Shown piece after piece: positions 12,561 through 24,157 of a DNA stretch of 64,000 nt. The notes below the pieces were generated by a model that saw nothing but the letters and a program-made list of their open reading frames with translations, was not told the origin of the DNA and searched no databases. This DNA is from Megaustenia siamemsis (taxonomy: Eukaryota; Mollusca; Gastropoda; Stylommatophora; Ariophantidae), in the NCBI GenBank assembly GCA_032433765.1, contig JAVIAB010000159.1, forward strand, positions 61,381,810-61,445,809, written 5' to 3'. Made by a program: the position numbers and the translations under genes. The first letter of the stretch is position 1. Each line of letters starts with the position of its first letter.

Positions 12561-13076
12561 TGACCCGCAAATAATTCAATAACTCAAAGGTCGATTCTCG
12601 GCTGTCAGCCGAGAAGGACATATGGCCGCACTGAGTGTTGACCACCTAACAATCGAGTACCATCCACAAGAGATAACAATTATAGAAGTACATGTAATAG
12701 GATTTGTTTTATAGATCCAAGCTGGTTACAAGTGAATAACTAGATGAAATGTGGACTCCCGGACTGTGGAGGGGTTAAAGCAGTCTCATTAGAAAATTGA
12801 CAAGAAACAAGACTGCCAGCAGTTAATGGATTTTATTGAGGCATAACTCTTGAGCATGATTTGAAGTTTGTGCTAGTTCATATTTTATTGTCATGTATGT
12901 CATTATTAATAAATGATCGTGTGCTCAACCTTGTTTTTTCAGCCCTATATGGCATGCAATAGAGGATTTGTTTTGTTCTCTGTTATATGTTTCAGTTCAA
13001 TAGATCTATTTATTTATTTATTTTTTTTTTGGGGGGGTGGGGTGTGGATTGGAGTTTGAATTTTGAACCATTTAAT
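12561..13076. other. Unannotated; contains a perfect 10-bp palindrome
   Basis: No gene recognised. TTCTCGGCTG/T/CAGCCGAGAA at 12595-12615 is a perfect inverted repeat with a one-base centre. A T-run followed by a G-run lies near 13015-13040. Confidence 0.5.
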
Positions 13077-13402
13077 CTGTAGCAGCAGCTAATTTGTTGT
13101 AGCAGCTAATGTGTTGTAGCAGCTAATGTATTGTAGCAGTTAATATGTTGTGGTAGCTAATCTGTAGCAGCAGCTAATGAGTTGTAGCAGCTAATGTGTT
13201 GTAGCAGCTAATGTATTGTAGCAGCTAATATGTTGTGGTAGCTAATCTGTAGCAGCAGCTAATATGTTGTGGTAGCTAATCTGTAGCAGCAGCTAATGTG
13301 TTGTAGCAGCTAATGTGTTGTAGCAGCTAATGTATTGTAGCAGCTAATATGTTGTGGTAGCTAATCTGTAGCAGCAGCTAATGTGTTGTAGTAGCTAATG
13401 TG
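13077..13402. repeat. 17-bp minisatellite with 85-bp higher-order unit
   Basis: Monomer 'ttgtagcagctaatgtg'. The variant 'ctgtagcagcagctaat' occurs at 13077, 13162, 13247, 13281 and 13366; four spacings are 85, 85, 34 and 85 bp, i.e. five, five, two and five monomers. Confidence 0.92.
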
Positions 13403-13535
13403 AGATGTAAACATTAATGTAAAGAACCAATTGCAGTCGCTTCAGAATTACTGTGGGCAAGTCTCCTCGTTTTGACTAATTCCTGCAGGAACAGCCGAGA
13501 CACTTATTAAAATCTAGAAATTTACATTCGACATA

Positions 13536-14125
13536 TCATCATCATCATCATGTGCCATGCCGGTAGGCGTAGGTGAACATGTCCCTCTATAATCTTCTAT
13601 TTACAGTGCATCGTATCAGTTCTGTTGTTGACTGTTTTCCATGCCATGACACCAAGCTATCCAGTATTTTCTCTCTTTGTCGTCCGCGATCTCTCTTTCT
13701 TTTTATGTTTCCAGTTGTAACCAAGTATTTCAACTTTCCTCTTTTCATGATGTACCCGAAAAATGTTGATTGTTTCTTTCTGATGTTTTTTAGGAGCTGC
13801 CTTTTTGTGTTGGCCTCTTTGAGAACTTCCTCGTTGATCTTTTTAGCTGTCCAGAGAACTTTCAACATTCTACTGAGAAATCCCAATCTCTAATCGTCTT
13901 TTCATTTGTTTGTCTACTGGGCATGATTCGCTTCCATAGGTCAGAATTGGTTCTATATATCACCGATGAACTCTCTTTCTCATTTTTATTGACATAGATT
14001 TGTTGCATAAGGTATTTTTTTCATTTTCTGAAATGCTATTTTGGCCTGAGCTTTTCTGCTTTTTATTTCTGTGGTACATCTCCCATCTGATGTCATTATT
14101 GTGCCCAAGTATTTGAAACGTTTTC
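13536..14125 (-). pseudogene. LINE RT C-terminal fragment with (GAT)n tail
   Basis: Minus strand. The 3' end is a (GAT)n tract (atcatcatcatc on the plus strand at 13536-13551). Reading inward, the open part (13587-13886) includes 'RMLKVLWTAKKINEEVLKEA', 'TFFGYIMKRGKLKYLV' and 'RDRGRQREKILDSL', the usual order of the post-RT tail of this LINE family. Upstream, 'KMRKRVHRCYIEPILTYGSE'-like sequence (with a stop) links back towards 'KRFKYLG' near 14115. The RT catalytic centre is missing; the copy is truncated and broken. Same family as the fragments at 40.5, 44.2, 47.3 and 52.3 kb. Confidence 0.82.
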
Positions 14126-14581
14126 GACATATCAGACAGAACAACTTAATGATTAATATCCCATTCTTGTACAGAGCATCTCCTTCTGGATACTCAACGA
14201 AAATTAAAATAATTGAAATGTTGAGATCAAGTGCCAGTTCTACGTTTCGGTCACTCGCTCTCCAATTATCGTACTAACCAGTGTAAAACAATATCTACAT
14301 AATTGAAGCTCAATGATTTGTAGCTCACGTAATATCCAACTACTTCAATGCATTTAAAAGGTAGGCTACCTTTAAAATTGTTCCAGTGAGTTTGCGTTAA
14401 ACAAGAACTAAAGGTTCACTTTAAACATTTGTCTTTATCATGTAGATAACACCGAGAGACATTACTTGAGAAATATTTTATTAATAAATACCTATTAAAA
14501 GAAATTAAATAAAATATTTATTAAGAATAAAAAAAGTTTACATATAAATACTGTTTAATATAAAGTTTAGGTTATGAAGTA
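14126..14581. other. No recognisable feature
   Basis: AT-rich, with long runs of ttaataaa-type sequence before the SINE. Nothing coding is supported. Confidence 0.5.
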
Positions 14582-14837
14582 AGTAAAAGTAAAGTACCCC
14601 CATCACGCCAAGTGGCGTATAGGGAATATGGTGTTAGTGACCGTAAATTTTACAGACCTTCGACACATAATTTTTGGAGTAATGTGGTCGGTATTACGCC
14701 CGTGCCTCTTTACTTTCCCTGAAAAAAATCCGGTACACATTAAAGGCTGGGTGAACCGGAATCCGTCGGGTGGGATCGAACCCTACCTCTTGTCCTTTGT
14801 AGTTCAGTTCACAAACCACTGAGCTATCGCGGCTCCC
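14582..14837 (-). mobile_element. tRNA-derived SINE, copy 2
   Basis: Near full-length minus-strand copy: tail 'aagtaaaagtaaagtacccc' on the left, 'ggcgtatagggaatatggtg' body, and tRNA-like head ending 'ctatcgcggctccc' on the right. Box A is intact apart from flanking changes. No convincing target duplication could be found, suggesting an older insertion than copies 1, 4 and 6. Confidence 0.88.
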
Positions 14838-16399
14838 GAGATTGTAAAGTAAACAAAAATATTTCTAAAGATCCATTTTATATTCTCTATCATAAACCAA
14901 ATGTCTTCTGATTCAATCTCTGGGTAAAAAAAATGCCTTTTGCAGCGCCATACTATCATTGTGTTAAGTTTTATTTCCTCAGACATGGGACTCACACATA
15001 ATCATGAGGTAACCTAATGTACCAACTATTTTATTCATTAATATAAAAAAGGTGAATCTAAAACCAGCCTACGTCAAATACTCAATGGTTAGAGGGTCAG
15101 GGATGTAAAGATTACCCATTTTTTCCCCTCTGTTATTTCACGAAGAAATTGGCTTGGTGTTCTAATTCAGCAAATGTTTGTAGTTAACGGTGGCCGATTT
15201 AAAGGTGTATGTGTTTTTGTCGTGTTATTTTACTGCGTGGATGGCTGTATCAGGAGGAAACCAAGAAGAATGTGGTTCTAAGAAATCAAAGCGACCTTGA
15301 ACATGTCAATAGAAGAAGACGGAAATCTGACTAGAGACAGATATTCTTTCAGACAGGCTGTGATGAATGCAATGGATATGTGACCTGATTATGGATAATG
15401 GATTCTTGTACACAATGTGTAGCTTATATATTATACCATAAATGTGAACATGTGAACACTCACATATATAATACTAGTAGCCTCAATCAGAGTTGACTAT
15501 GGATTTTTCTGCGCCCCTAGAAATATTGTACAACGCGCGAGCTTGGGCGGAAATAGAAAGAGAGAAGTTATTGCCCATGCAACATGTTTCTTCTCTCCAC
15601 GCAGCCGAGTGATTGTGTGAGGTCTAGCAGGACAAGTACAGTTTTGTGCCAGCAGCCTCACAGGAGTTGCCAGAGCAATGTTGAAATCAACACTTAACTG
15701 CCGGAGGGTCTCCATCTCCGGATTTTTTTTCTCAGGATTTACCCCCGAAGTCTATTTCGTGAACGGGTTGACCCGCTAGACAGCGGGGATTTATAATCGA
15801 AGTCACCATCTCCTAGATGCGTTGCCATTTTTAGGTTAACGGGTCGCATCTACCCAGGAAGGAGATTACAGAGCCTCCGACTAGCCGACGAAAACGTCAT
15901 AGGGCAAGTGGGGCAGTTTACAGAATTAGCTACCCCACACAACCAATTCACCCCGCCCTCTGTAATTATCACTTTGGGGTACGCGACTGGTTATTCTATA
16001 TTCGCAGCACATCTCTATATCTAGAGGCTGACCATGGTTCCACTAGTTAACACGTTTAGAAGTAGGTCAAGCCACCTACCCCTGTGTGAGGGGCGTCAGT
16101 TTGATTGTGCCTAAGCTCTCTCTACACATGATACCATTGTTTACATTATCGAAAATGGTCAACTTACAATGAGTTTGCATAAATGAAAACCCACCCAATC
16201 ACTATCAATGAAATTACACAAACATCATCGAAGAAATAAAAACAATCACAGGCAATCGAAATACACACGGGCATAGCGGCAAACAAGTTCGCATATATAA
16301 TAAAGTTAAATATAAACATCATGTGCTTGGGTGTATACAAACAAAAATGCAATTCAATTCTGAACTTCGAGATTCCAAGCTTTAAAGACCCAATCTCAG
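14838..16399. other. No gene; GC-richer block at about 15500-16110
   Basis: 14838-15490 is AT-rich and featureless. From about 15500 to 16110 the sequence is noticeably richer in G and C ('ccgactagccgacgaaaacg', 'cacccccgccctc'-like stretches) than its surroundings, and a 72-codon minus-strand frame (15497-15715) contains 'METLRQLSVDFNIALATPVR', which I cannot assign. It may be part of an unrecognised dispersed element; the 'gcgcccct.gaaat' motif near 15509 is shared with 8592. Confidence 0.45.
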
Positions 16400-16869
16400 A
16401 CAACATTTGTCTGGACGAGCATTCTTGGTCGTTTTGTGCAGCGTGTAGTGGGTGTAGTAAAGGCTGCAATGTCATCATCGGTACGTGTCACGGCAACTGT
16501 TCACATGGGATCTATGGACACGACTGTTCCGGGTCTTGTCTCAGTGTCTGTCCTTTATTTGAGGAAAAATCTGGAAAATGTCTACAATGTAAACATCTTG
16601 GCTATACCTGTAATGACACTTGTCCCGATGGTAATTTTGGGCTACATTGCGAACAGATGTGTTCTAATGGCTGTGACATCATATGTACTCTCAAATGTCT
16701 GGACAACTGTTTCAACGACACCTGTCAACAGTCGATCGGGAATCTATACATGCAAGAGAACGTTCTATGGTTCAGACTGCACTCTCAAATCTCCGGACAA
16801 CTGTTTAACGAAACCTGTGATTCCCACGTTCAGAAGAGTCTGCCGACTACAACAAGCCCAAGCATATAG
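16400..16869 (+). pseudogene. EGF-rich (MEGF-like) gene fragment, copy 1
   Basis: The frame contains closely spaced cysteines typical of EGF-like/laminin-EGF repeats of MEGF or scavenger-receptor-F type proteins: 'CLDEHSWSFCAACSGCSKGC', 'CHGNCSHGIYGHDCSGSC', 'CKHLGYTCNDTCPDGNFGLH'. It matches residue for residue most of the reading frame at 37067-37632 on the minus strand. Here the last EGF module is out of frame: after 'CFNDTCQQSIG' the expected 'TCKRTFYGSDCTLKSPDNC' is in another frame, then the tail 'SLPTTTSPSI' is back in frame before TAG. No signal peptide or galactose-binding part precedes it; the bases upstream of about 16400 are unrelated to the other copy. A partial, frameshifted duplicate, presumably non-functional. 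Confidence 0.8.
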
Positions 16870-16934
16870 GCACTTTAATGTGTTTCTGTTCTAGACATGG
16901 TTCATTTTTGGGTGTTTTTTATTGAAGCCATGGC

Positions 16935-17529
16935 TCATATCTTGCTGTGTTTCTGTCCTAGCCATGGCTCATGTCTTGGTGTGTGTCATGTTAGTCATAT
17001 CTCATATCTCGGTGTGTCCGTGTTAATCATGTCTCATATCTTTATATGTGTCTGAGTTTAGTCATACCTCATATCTTAATGTGTACCAGTGTTAGTCATA
17101 TGTCATATCTTTGTGTGTGCATGTCTGGGTTAGTGATATCTCATATCTTTGTGTGCATGTTTATGTTAGTCATATCTCATATCTTTGTGTGTGCATGTCT
17201 GTGTATGTCACATCTCATATCCTTGTGTGTGCATGGCTATGTTAGTCCCATCTCATATTTTTGTGTGTGCATATCTATGTTAGTCATATCTCTTATCTTT
17301 GTGTGCATGTCTATGTTAGGCATGCGTAATATCTTTGTGTGTGCATGTCAATGTCAGTTATATCTCATATCTTTGTGTTCATATTTATGTTAGTCATGTG
17401 TCATATATCTTGATGTGTGTCAGTGTTAGTCATGCTTCGTATCGCGGTGTGCATGTCTGTATTAGTCACATCTTTGTGTGTCCGTGTCTGTGTTAGTCAC
17501 ATCTTACATCTTTGTGTGTGCATGTCTGT
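16935..17529. repeat. ~38-bp minisatellite 3' of the EGF fragment
   Basis: Degenerate units containing 'gttagtcatatctcatatct' and 'ttgtgtgtgcatgtctgtg'. The same array, inverted, lies at 36512-37066 between the other EGF copy and another element B. The last unit runs straight into element B, whose first bases (gttagtcac) equal the unit's own. Confidence 0.88.
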
Positions 17530-17893
17530 GTTAGTCACCTCTAGTGACTCGGGCAGATGGTGCTCGTAAACCTGGGAGGGCCTACCATCGAAGGGCAGAA
17601 TCCCCCTACAGAAAAGACAATCTGTTGCCTTGCAGTAAGATTGGGGACAATCAAAGGCTAGGGAAAGCAAACCCGACTAAAATGCTGGCTGAAATCGGAT
17701 GCACTGGGCCACTGGCGCAGACCACAGTGCAACGTATTAACGGGTGTTCAGTCAGAGTGGATCTGACATACTCTAATTGTGATGTTCTGTCTGTGGGGGC
17801 GATCAACACACTTAGCCTGACCGCTGACTTCAAATGAGAGTCTGGAATCCTTACTCTGATTGAGTCCTGATCGCAGAGAGAAAGAGAGAGAGA
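17530..17893 (+). mobile_element. Element B, copy 2 (joined to minisatellite and EGF fragment)
   Basis: Starts 'gttagtcacctctagtgact', with the hairpin AGTCAC-ctcta-GTGACT at its very end, and finishes 'gtcctgatcgcagagag' plus a GA tract. A 97-codon frame at 17544-17837 (TRADGARKPGRA..., '..SVGAINTLSLTADFK') parallels copy 1, again opening at GTG. Homology with the 36.1-37.6 kb segment ends exactly at this far (GA) end, so B forms one terminus of the duplicated segment. Confidence 0.85.
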
Positions 17894-18347
17894 CAACATT
17901 TATTACAACAGTTTATTGTTTCTAGAGTGACTGTGAACTGAGGGCCGCTCTTATTTTGTTCATTACGTGTATATCAGTTTTTGGACATCAATGAAACTTA
18001 CGGACACCTGTCGAAGACGGTTGAAATCCTGCCTTCGTAATCAAAAGTTATATTCTCATTCCTAACACTGGCAAACGCATTTTTAACATCAGTGCTATAC
18101 TTCTCACGACATGCTAGTATACCGTCATCGATTTCAATTTCTTTACTCTTGCTACCCACACACTTAGACTGCAACAATTTCGATGCATCTGTAACAGAAA
18201 AAAAGAATGTAATTTTCGATTCATGAATCTCTGCTCACATTTTACAAAAGAAATAGACCTTACCAATTTTACTATAGAAAATACCATCACTAATATTAAG
18301 CTCAATTGCTGTTGTAACTTTCATTAAGTTTTTTTTTTTTCTCAACC
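17894..18347. other. No recognisable feature
   Basis: Unique AT-rich sequence with a T-run near 18330. Nothing coding is supported. Confidence 0.5.
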
Positions 18348-18358
18348 TTCTTTAATAA

Positions 18359-18431
18359 AATATAGCGTCACTAACACCATATTTCCCTATACGCCACTTG
18401 GCGTGACGGGGGTACTATACTTTACTTTACT
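18359..18431 (+). mobile_element. 5'-truncated SINE, copy 3, with 11-bp target duplication
   Basis: Only the 3' end of the SINE is present ('gtcactaacaccatatttcc' ... 'gggggtactatactttac'). It is bounded by the direct repeat TTCTTTAATAA at 18348-18358 and 18432-18442. Loss of the head together with a clean duplication indicates truncation during reverse transcription. Confidence 0.88.
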
Positions 18432-18444
18432 TTCTTTAATAAGC

Positions 18445-21400
18445 TCATGTCTAAAATGTTCTCACATTGACGACTAAAATGATCTCACATTAATGTCTAA
18501 AATGATCTCACATTGATGTCTAAAATGATCTCACATTGTTGTCAAAAATGATCTCACATCAATGTCTAAAATGATCTTACATTGTTGTCTAAAATGATCC
18601 TACATTTTGATGTCTAAAATGATCTGACATTAATGTCTAAAATGATCTCACATTGATGTCTAAAATGATCTTACATTGATGTCCAAAATGATCTCACATT
18701 AATGTCTACAATGATCTCACATTGATGTCTAAAATGATCCTACATTGATTTCTAAAATGATCTCACATTGATGTCTAAAATTATCTTATATTGATGTCTA
18801 AAATGTTCTCACACTGATGTATAAAATGATCTAGCATTGATGTCCAAAATGACCTTACATTGATGTCTAAAGTGATCTCACATTGATATCTAAAATGATC
18901 TCCCATTGATGTGTAAAATGATCTCACATTGATGTCTAAACGATCTCACATTGATGTCTAAAATGATCACACATTGATGTCTAAAATGATCTCACATTGA
19001 TGTCAAAAATGATCTCACATTGATATCTAAAATAATCTCACACTGATGTCCAAAATGATCTCTCACTAATGTCTAAAATGATCTCACATTGATGTCTAAA
19101 ATGATCCTACATTCATTTCTAAAATGATCTCACATTGATGTAAAAAATGAACTTACAATGATGTCTAAAATGATCACACATTGATGTCTAAAATGATCTT
19201 ACATTGATGTCTAAAATGATCTTACATTGATGTCTAAAATGATCTAACATTGATGTCCAAAATGATCTTACATTGATGTCTAAAGTGATCTCTCACTAAT
19301 GTCTAAAATGATCTCACATTGATGTCTAAAATGATCATACATTCATTTCTAAAATGATCTCATATTGATGTATAAAATAATCTCACATTGATGTCTAAAA
19401 TGATCTCACATTGATGTCTAAAATGATCTTACATTGATGTCTAAAATGATCTCACATTGATGTCTAAAATGATCTAACATTGATGTCCAAATAGATATTA
19501 CATTGATGTACAAAGTGATCTCTCACTAATGTCTAAAATGATCACACATTGATGTCTAAAATGATCCTACATTGATTTCTAAAATGATCTCACATTGATG
19601 TCTAAAATTATCTTACAATGATGTCTAAAATGATCTCATATTGATGTCTAAAATGATTTTACATTGATGTCTAAAATGATCTTACATTGATGTCTAAAAT
19701 GATGTCCCATTGATCTCTAAAATCATCTCACATGGATGTCTAAAATGATCTCACATTGATGTCTAAAATGATATTATATTGATGTCTAAAGTGATCTCAC
19801 ATTGATATCTAAAATTATCTCACATTGATGTGTAAAATGATCTCACATTGATGTCTAATCGATCACACTTTGATGTCTAATATGATCTCACATTGATGTC
19901 TAAAATGATCTCTCACTAATGTCTAAAATGATCTCACATTGATGTCTAAAATGCTCCTACATTGATGTCTGAAATGATCTCACAGTGATGTCTAAAATGA
20001 TCTTACAATGATGTCTAAAATGATCACACATTGATGTCTAAAATGATCTCACATTGATGTCTAAAATGATCTCACATTGATGTCTAAAATGATCTCACAT
20101 TGATGTCTAAAATGATCTCACATTGATGTCAAAAATGATCTCACATTAATGTCTAAAATGATCTTACATTGTTGTCTAAAATGATCATACATTGATGTCT
20201 AAAATTATCTCACATTAATGTCTAAAATGATCTCACATTCTTGTCTAAAATGATCTGACATTATGTCTAAAATGATCTCACATTGATGTCTAAAATGATC
20301 TTACATTGATGTCCAAAATGATCTCACATTAATGTCTACAATGATCTCACTTTGATGTCTAAAATGATCCTACATTGATGCCTAAAATGATCTCACATTG
20401 ATGTCTAAAATGATCTTACATTGATGTCTAAAATGTTCTCACACTGATGTCTAAAGTGATCTCACATTGATATCTAAAATGACCTCACATAGATGTGTAA
20501 AATGATCTCACATTGATGTCTAAAATGATCACACATTGATGTCTAAAATGATCTCACATTGATGTCAAAAATGATCTCACCTTGATGTCAAAAATGATCT
20601 CACATTGATATCTAAAATGATATCACATTGATGTCCAAAATGATCTCTCACTAATGTCTAAAATGATCTCACATTGATGTCTAAAATGATCCTACATTCA
20701 TTTCTAAAATGATCTCACATTGATGTATAAAATGATCTTATAATGATGTCTAAAATGATCACACATTGATGTCTAAAATGATCTTACATTTATGTCTAAA
20801 ATGATCTTACATTGATGTCTAAAATGATATCACATTGATCTCTAAAATAATCTCACATTGATGTCTAATCGATCACACATTGATGTCTAAAATGATCTCA
20901 CATTGATGTCTAATCGATCACACATTGATGTCTAAAATGATCTCACATTGATGTCTAAAATGATCTCATATTGATGTCTAAAATGATCTCACATTGATGT
21001 CTAAAATGATCTCACATTGATGCCTAAATTGATCCTACATTCATTTCTAAAATGATCTCACATTGATGTCTAAAATGATATCACATTGATGTCTAAAATT
21101 TTCTCACATTGATGTGTAATATGATCTCACATTGATGTCAAAAATGATCTCACATTGATGTCTAAAATGATCTCACATTGATGTCCAAAATGATCTCTCA
21201 CTAATGTCTAAAATGATCTCACATTGATGTCTAAAATGCTCCTACAATGATGTCTAAAATGATCACACATTGATGTCCAAAATGATCTTACATTGATGTC
21301 TAAAGTGATCTCTCACTAATGTCTAAAATGATCTCACATTGATGTCTAAAATGATCCTACATTGATTTCTAAAATGATCTCACATTGATGTCTAAAATGA

Positions 21401-22078
21401 TCATACAATGATGATCTAAAATGAACTCACATTGATGTATAAAATGATCTTACATTGATGTCTAAAATGATCTTACAATGATGTCTAAAATGAACTCACA
21501 TTGATGTATAAAATGATCTTACATTGATGTCTAAAATGATGTCCCATTGATCTCTAAAGTAATCTCACATTGATGTCTAAAATGATCTCACATTGATGTC
21601 TAAAATGCTCCTACATTGATGTCTAAAATGATCTCACATTGATGTCTAAAATGATCTTAAAATGATGTCTAAAATGATCTCACATTGATGTCTAAAATGA
21701 TCTCACATTGATTTATACAATGATCTTACATTGATGTCTAAAATGATCTCATATTGATGTCTAAAATGATATCATATTGATGTCTAAAATAATCTCACAT
21801 TGATGTCTAAAATGAACTTACATTGATGTCTAAAATGATCTCACATTGATGTATAAAATGATATCACATGGATGTCTAAAATGATCACACATTGATGTGT
21901 AAAATGATTTCACATTGATGTCTAAAATAATCTCACATTGATGTCCAAAATGATCTCTCACTAATGTCTAAAATGATCTCACATTGATGTCTAAAATGAT
22001 CTCACATTGATGTCTAAAATGATCTTACATTGATGTCTAAAATGATCTCACATTGATTTATAAAATTATCTTACATTG
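18445..22078. repeat. 23-bp satellite array (~158 copies)
   Basis: Monomer begins 'gatgtctaaaatgatctcac' plus three bases; nearly every unit keeps a GATC. Variant markers show higher-order copying: 'tctcactaat' at 19061, 19291 and 19521 is spaced 230 bp (ten monomers), and other occurrences (19911, 20645, 21195, 21311, 21955) fall near whole multiples of 23. The array ends abruptly at a LINE fragment. Confidence 0.96.
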
Positions 22079-22500
22079 ATACAAATGATAAATAGCATTT
22101 TCGTACCAACTTTGTGCTATGAAAGTCAAACATGGACACTTTCTAAATCACAACTAAGAAAGATCAATACATATGAGTTACGATGCTTGAGAAAAGTAGC
22201 AAACAACACAAGAAGCGATAGAATACCAAATGAAACCATAAGAAAAATTTTAGGAACAAAACCCTGCCAGGAATATATAGAACATCAACTTAAATGGTTT
22301 GGCCACCTGGTCAGAATGAATATTCACCAATCACCATCAAGGGCGTTCTTCTCAAGAATGCATGGGAAAAGACCAAGAGGAAGACCCAGAAGAAGATGGA
22401 TAGATGCAGTGACAGAGACATGTAACAACAAATTAAAATCTTTAATTCAGACAGTTTGAGCAGCTCAAGAACGACAAATGATATAACCACGACACATTTT
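22079..22500 (+). pseudogene. LINE RT C-terminal fragment abutting the 23-bp satellite
   Basis: A 127-codon open stretch (22076-22459) with 'FVPTLCYESQTWTLSKSQL', 'ELRCLRKVANNTRSDRI', 'IEHQLKWFGHLVRMNIHQ' and 'GKRPRGRPRRRWIDAV', the conserved tail downstream of the RT domain in endonuclease/RT LINEs. It is open but 5'-truncated: the endonuclease and the catalytic RT motifs are absent. The satellite joins it without any spacer. Confidence 0.82.
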
Positions 22501-24157
22501 CGGTATCAGTGAATAGATAAAAGAAAGCAAAAGAAGAATCCTGATTTGGGGCTTGTGGTCCACTGATTGATTTGATTATCTATTTCTTATGTTGGTATGT
22601 AACCGGTGTATCTAGTTGTGTGCCTGTTGCACCGTCTTTTGCCAACTGATCCGCTCTCTCGTTTCCTGGTATTCCACAGTGAGATGGGATCCACTGCATG
22701 GTAAAACTGTGGTTTTTGCAGAGTTCAATCAATAATGTCTACAGATGTAGTAATTTTCTGGATTGTAGTGCATGGAGTGCTGATCTTGCATCTGTCAAAA
22801 ACACTACAGACTGTGAGCTAAGATTACTGTTCAGTAGTTTTTCTATTTCCAACTGTATTGCTTGGATTTCTGCATTGTAATTGTGACAATATTTCCCTGT
22901 TGTTATTTTATTTATATACCTAGTGTTATTTGGGTACCCTATGTATGTACCTGCTTCGCCATTCCTTACTGCATTCTGTGCTGATCCATCTGTGTACACA
23001 CGAATCCATAGGTCTTGTGGGTATTCTTAAATCAAGAAACTGAGAGTTATTGTTTGAAGCTGTATACTATTCTGTTTCTTTTGTCAAGTATCCCTTTCAC
23101 TTCTGTCCGTATGTGTATTGATATTCCTGATTCCTCTGTCCAGGGAGTCTGTTCTGGTATGGGCAGTAGGGGGTTAACAATTCTTGGCATGTCTGGTGTT
23201 TGTCTACAAATTTGCTTGCTTGGTGGATAAAACTGCTTCTCTTAAACCGTCAAAATGCAAGATTTTGGAATTGGTCCTTCATTGAATGTCACGGCATGCA
23301 TGAACATTTTTCTGCCTGTATCAGCACATTTGTGTTCATCCGTTCTCTCAGTGCTGGTATCCTCCACACTTTCTCCATTTCCAATATTGATTTTGATTTC
23401 ATTGCTATCGTGATGACCACCATTTAAGCTGTGATGACCACCATTTTGATATGCATTTTTAATGTGAGAACATCAATGTGCAAAAATGTGTGTGTGTTTT
23501 TTGTTTTTTTTTGTTTGTTCATGCTGAAGGCCTATTGGACCGAACGTCGTTTAATCTGTCGTCTACTTATCACGTAAAGCTTCTAACATACCATTTTTTC
23601 TATTTTTTTTAATTGTTCCTAACATTCAGCTTTACTGCAGCTTCGCATTTTTATGCATTCATTTGCATTTCTTTGCCTTAACCCCCGACCCTAAGTGCCT
23701 AGTTTTGTACTTTATCCAGCTCTTGCAGCAGTGTGATGTTTGATGATGAGCACCATGCGGATGATCCATATTCTAAATGTGGGCGTATACTCTGTTGGCA
23801 AACTTTACTGAGGATTTCTCTATCGTACCCCATGTTTTTCCACACAGCTTTATTAGAATAGCCAACTTCCTCCTCGCTTTTGGGTTTCCTTATTTATCTG
23901 TTGTTTCCAAGATAGTTTGTTGTCAAATGTAACTGCGAGATACGTAGCGTGTACGTCAGTGGTGGCCAACTTGAGGTTGCCCGAGGGCCGGATTAAAGCC
24001 AAGGCCAAGACCCGCGGGCCACACTTAAGAATATCGTCAAAAATGACAGTAGGGACCTATGCGATATAGTAATATATAAATAATGCTTGCACTTTGACTA
24101 CATATTTGATTTGTAACAAATCCATTAATTATTCATTTTAAAATTACCTTTAATGTC

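Noticed and set aside
18445..22078. CRISPR array (23-bp spaced repeats)
   Set aside because: The repeats are contiguous with no unique spacers, and the context is clearly eukaryotic.
22739..22999. Stand-alone RNase H gene
   Set aside because: It lies in order behind RT and endonuclease remnants of the same minus-strand LINE, so it is the LINE's C-terminal domain.
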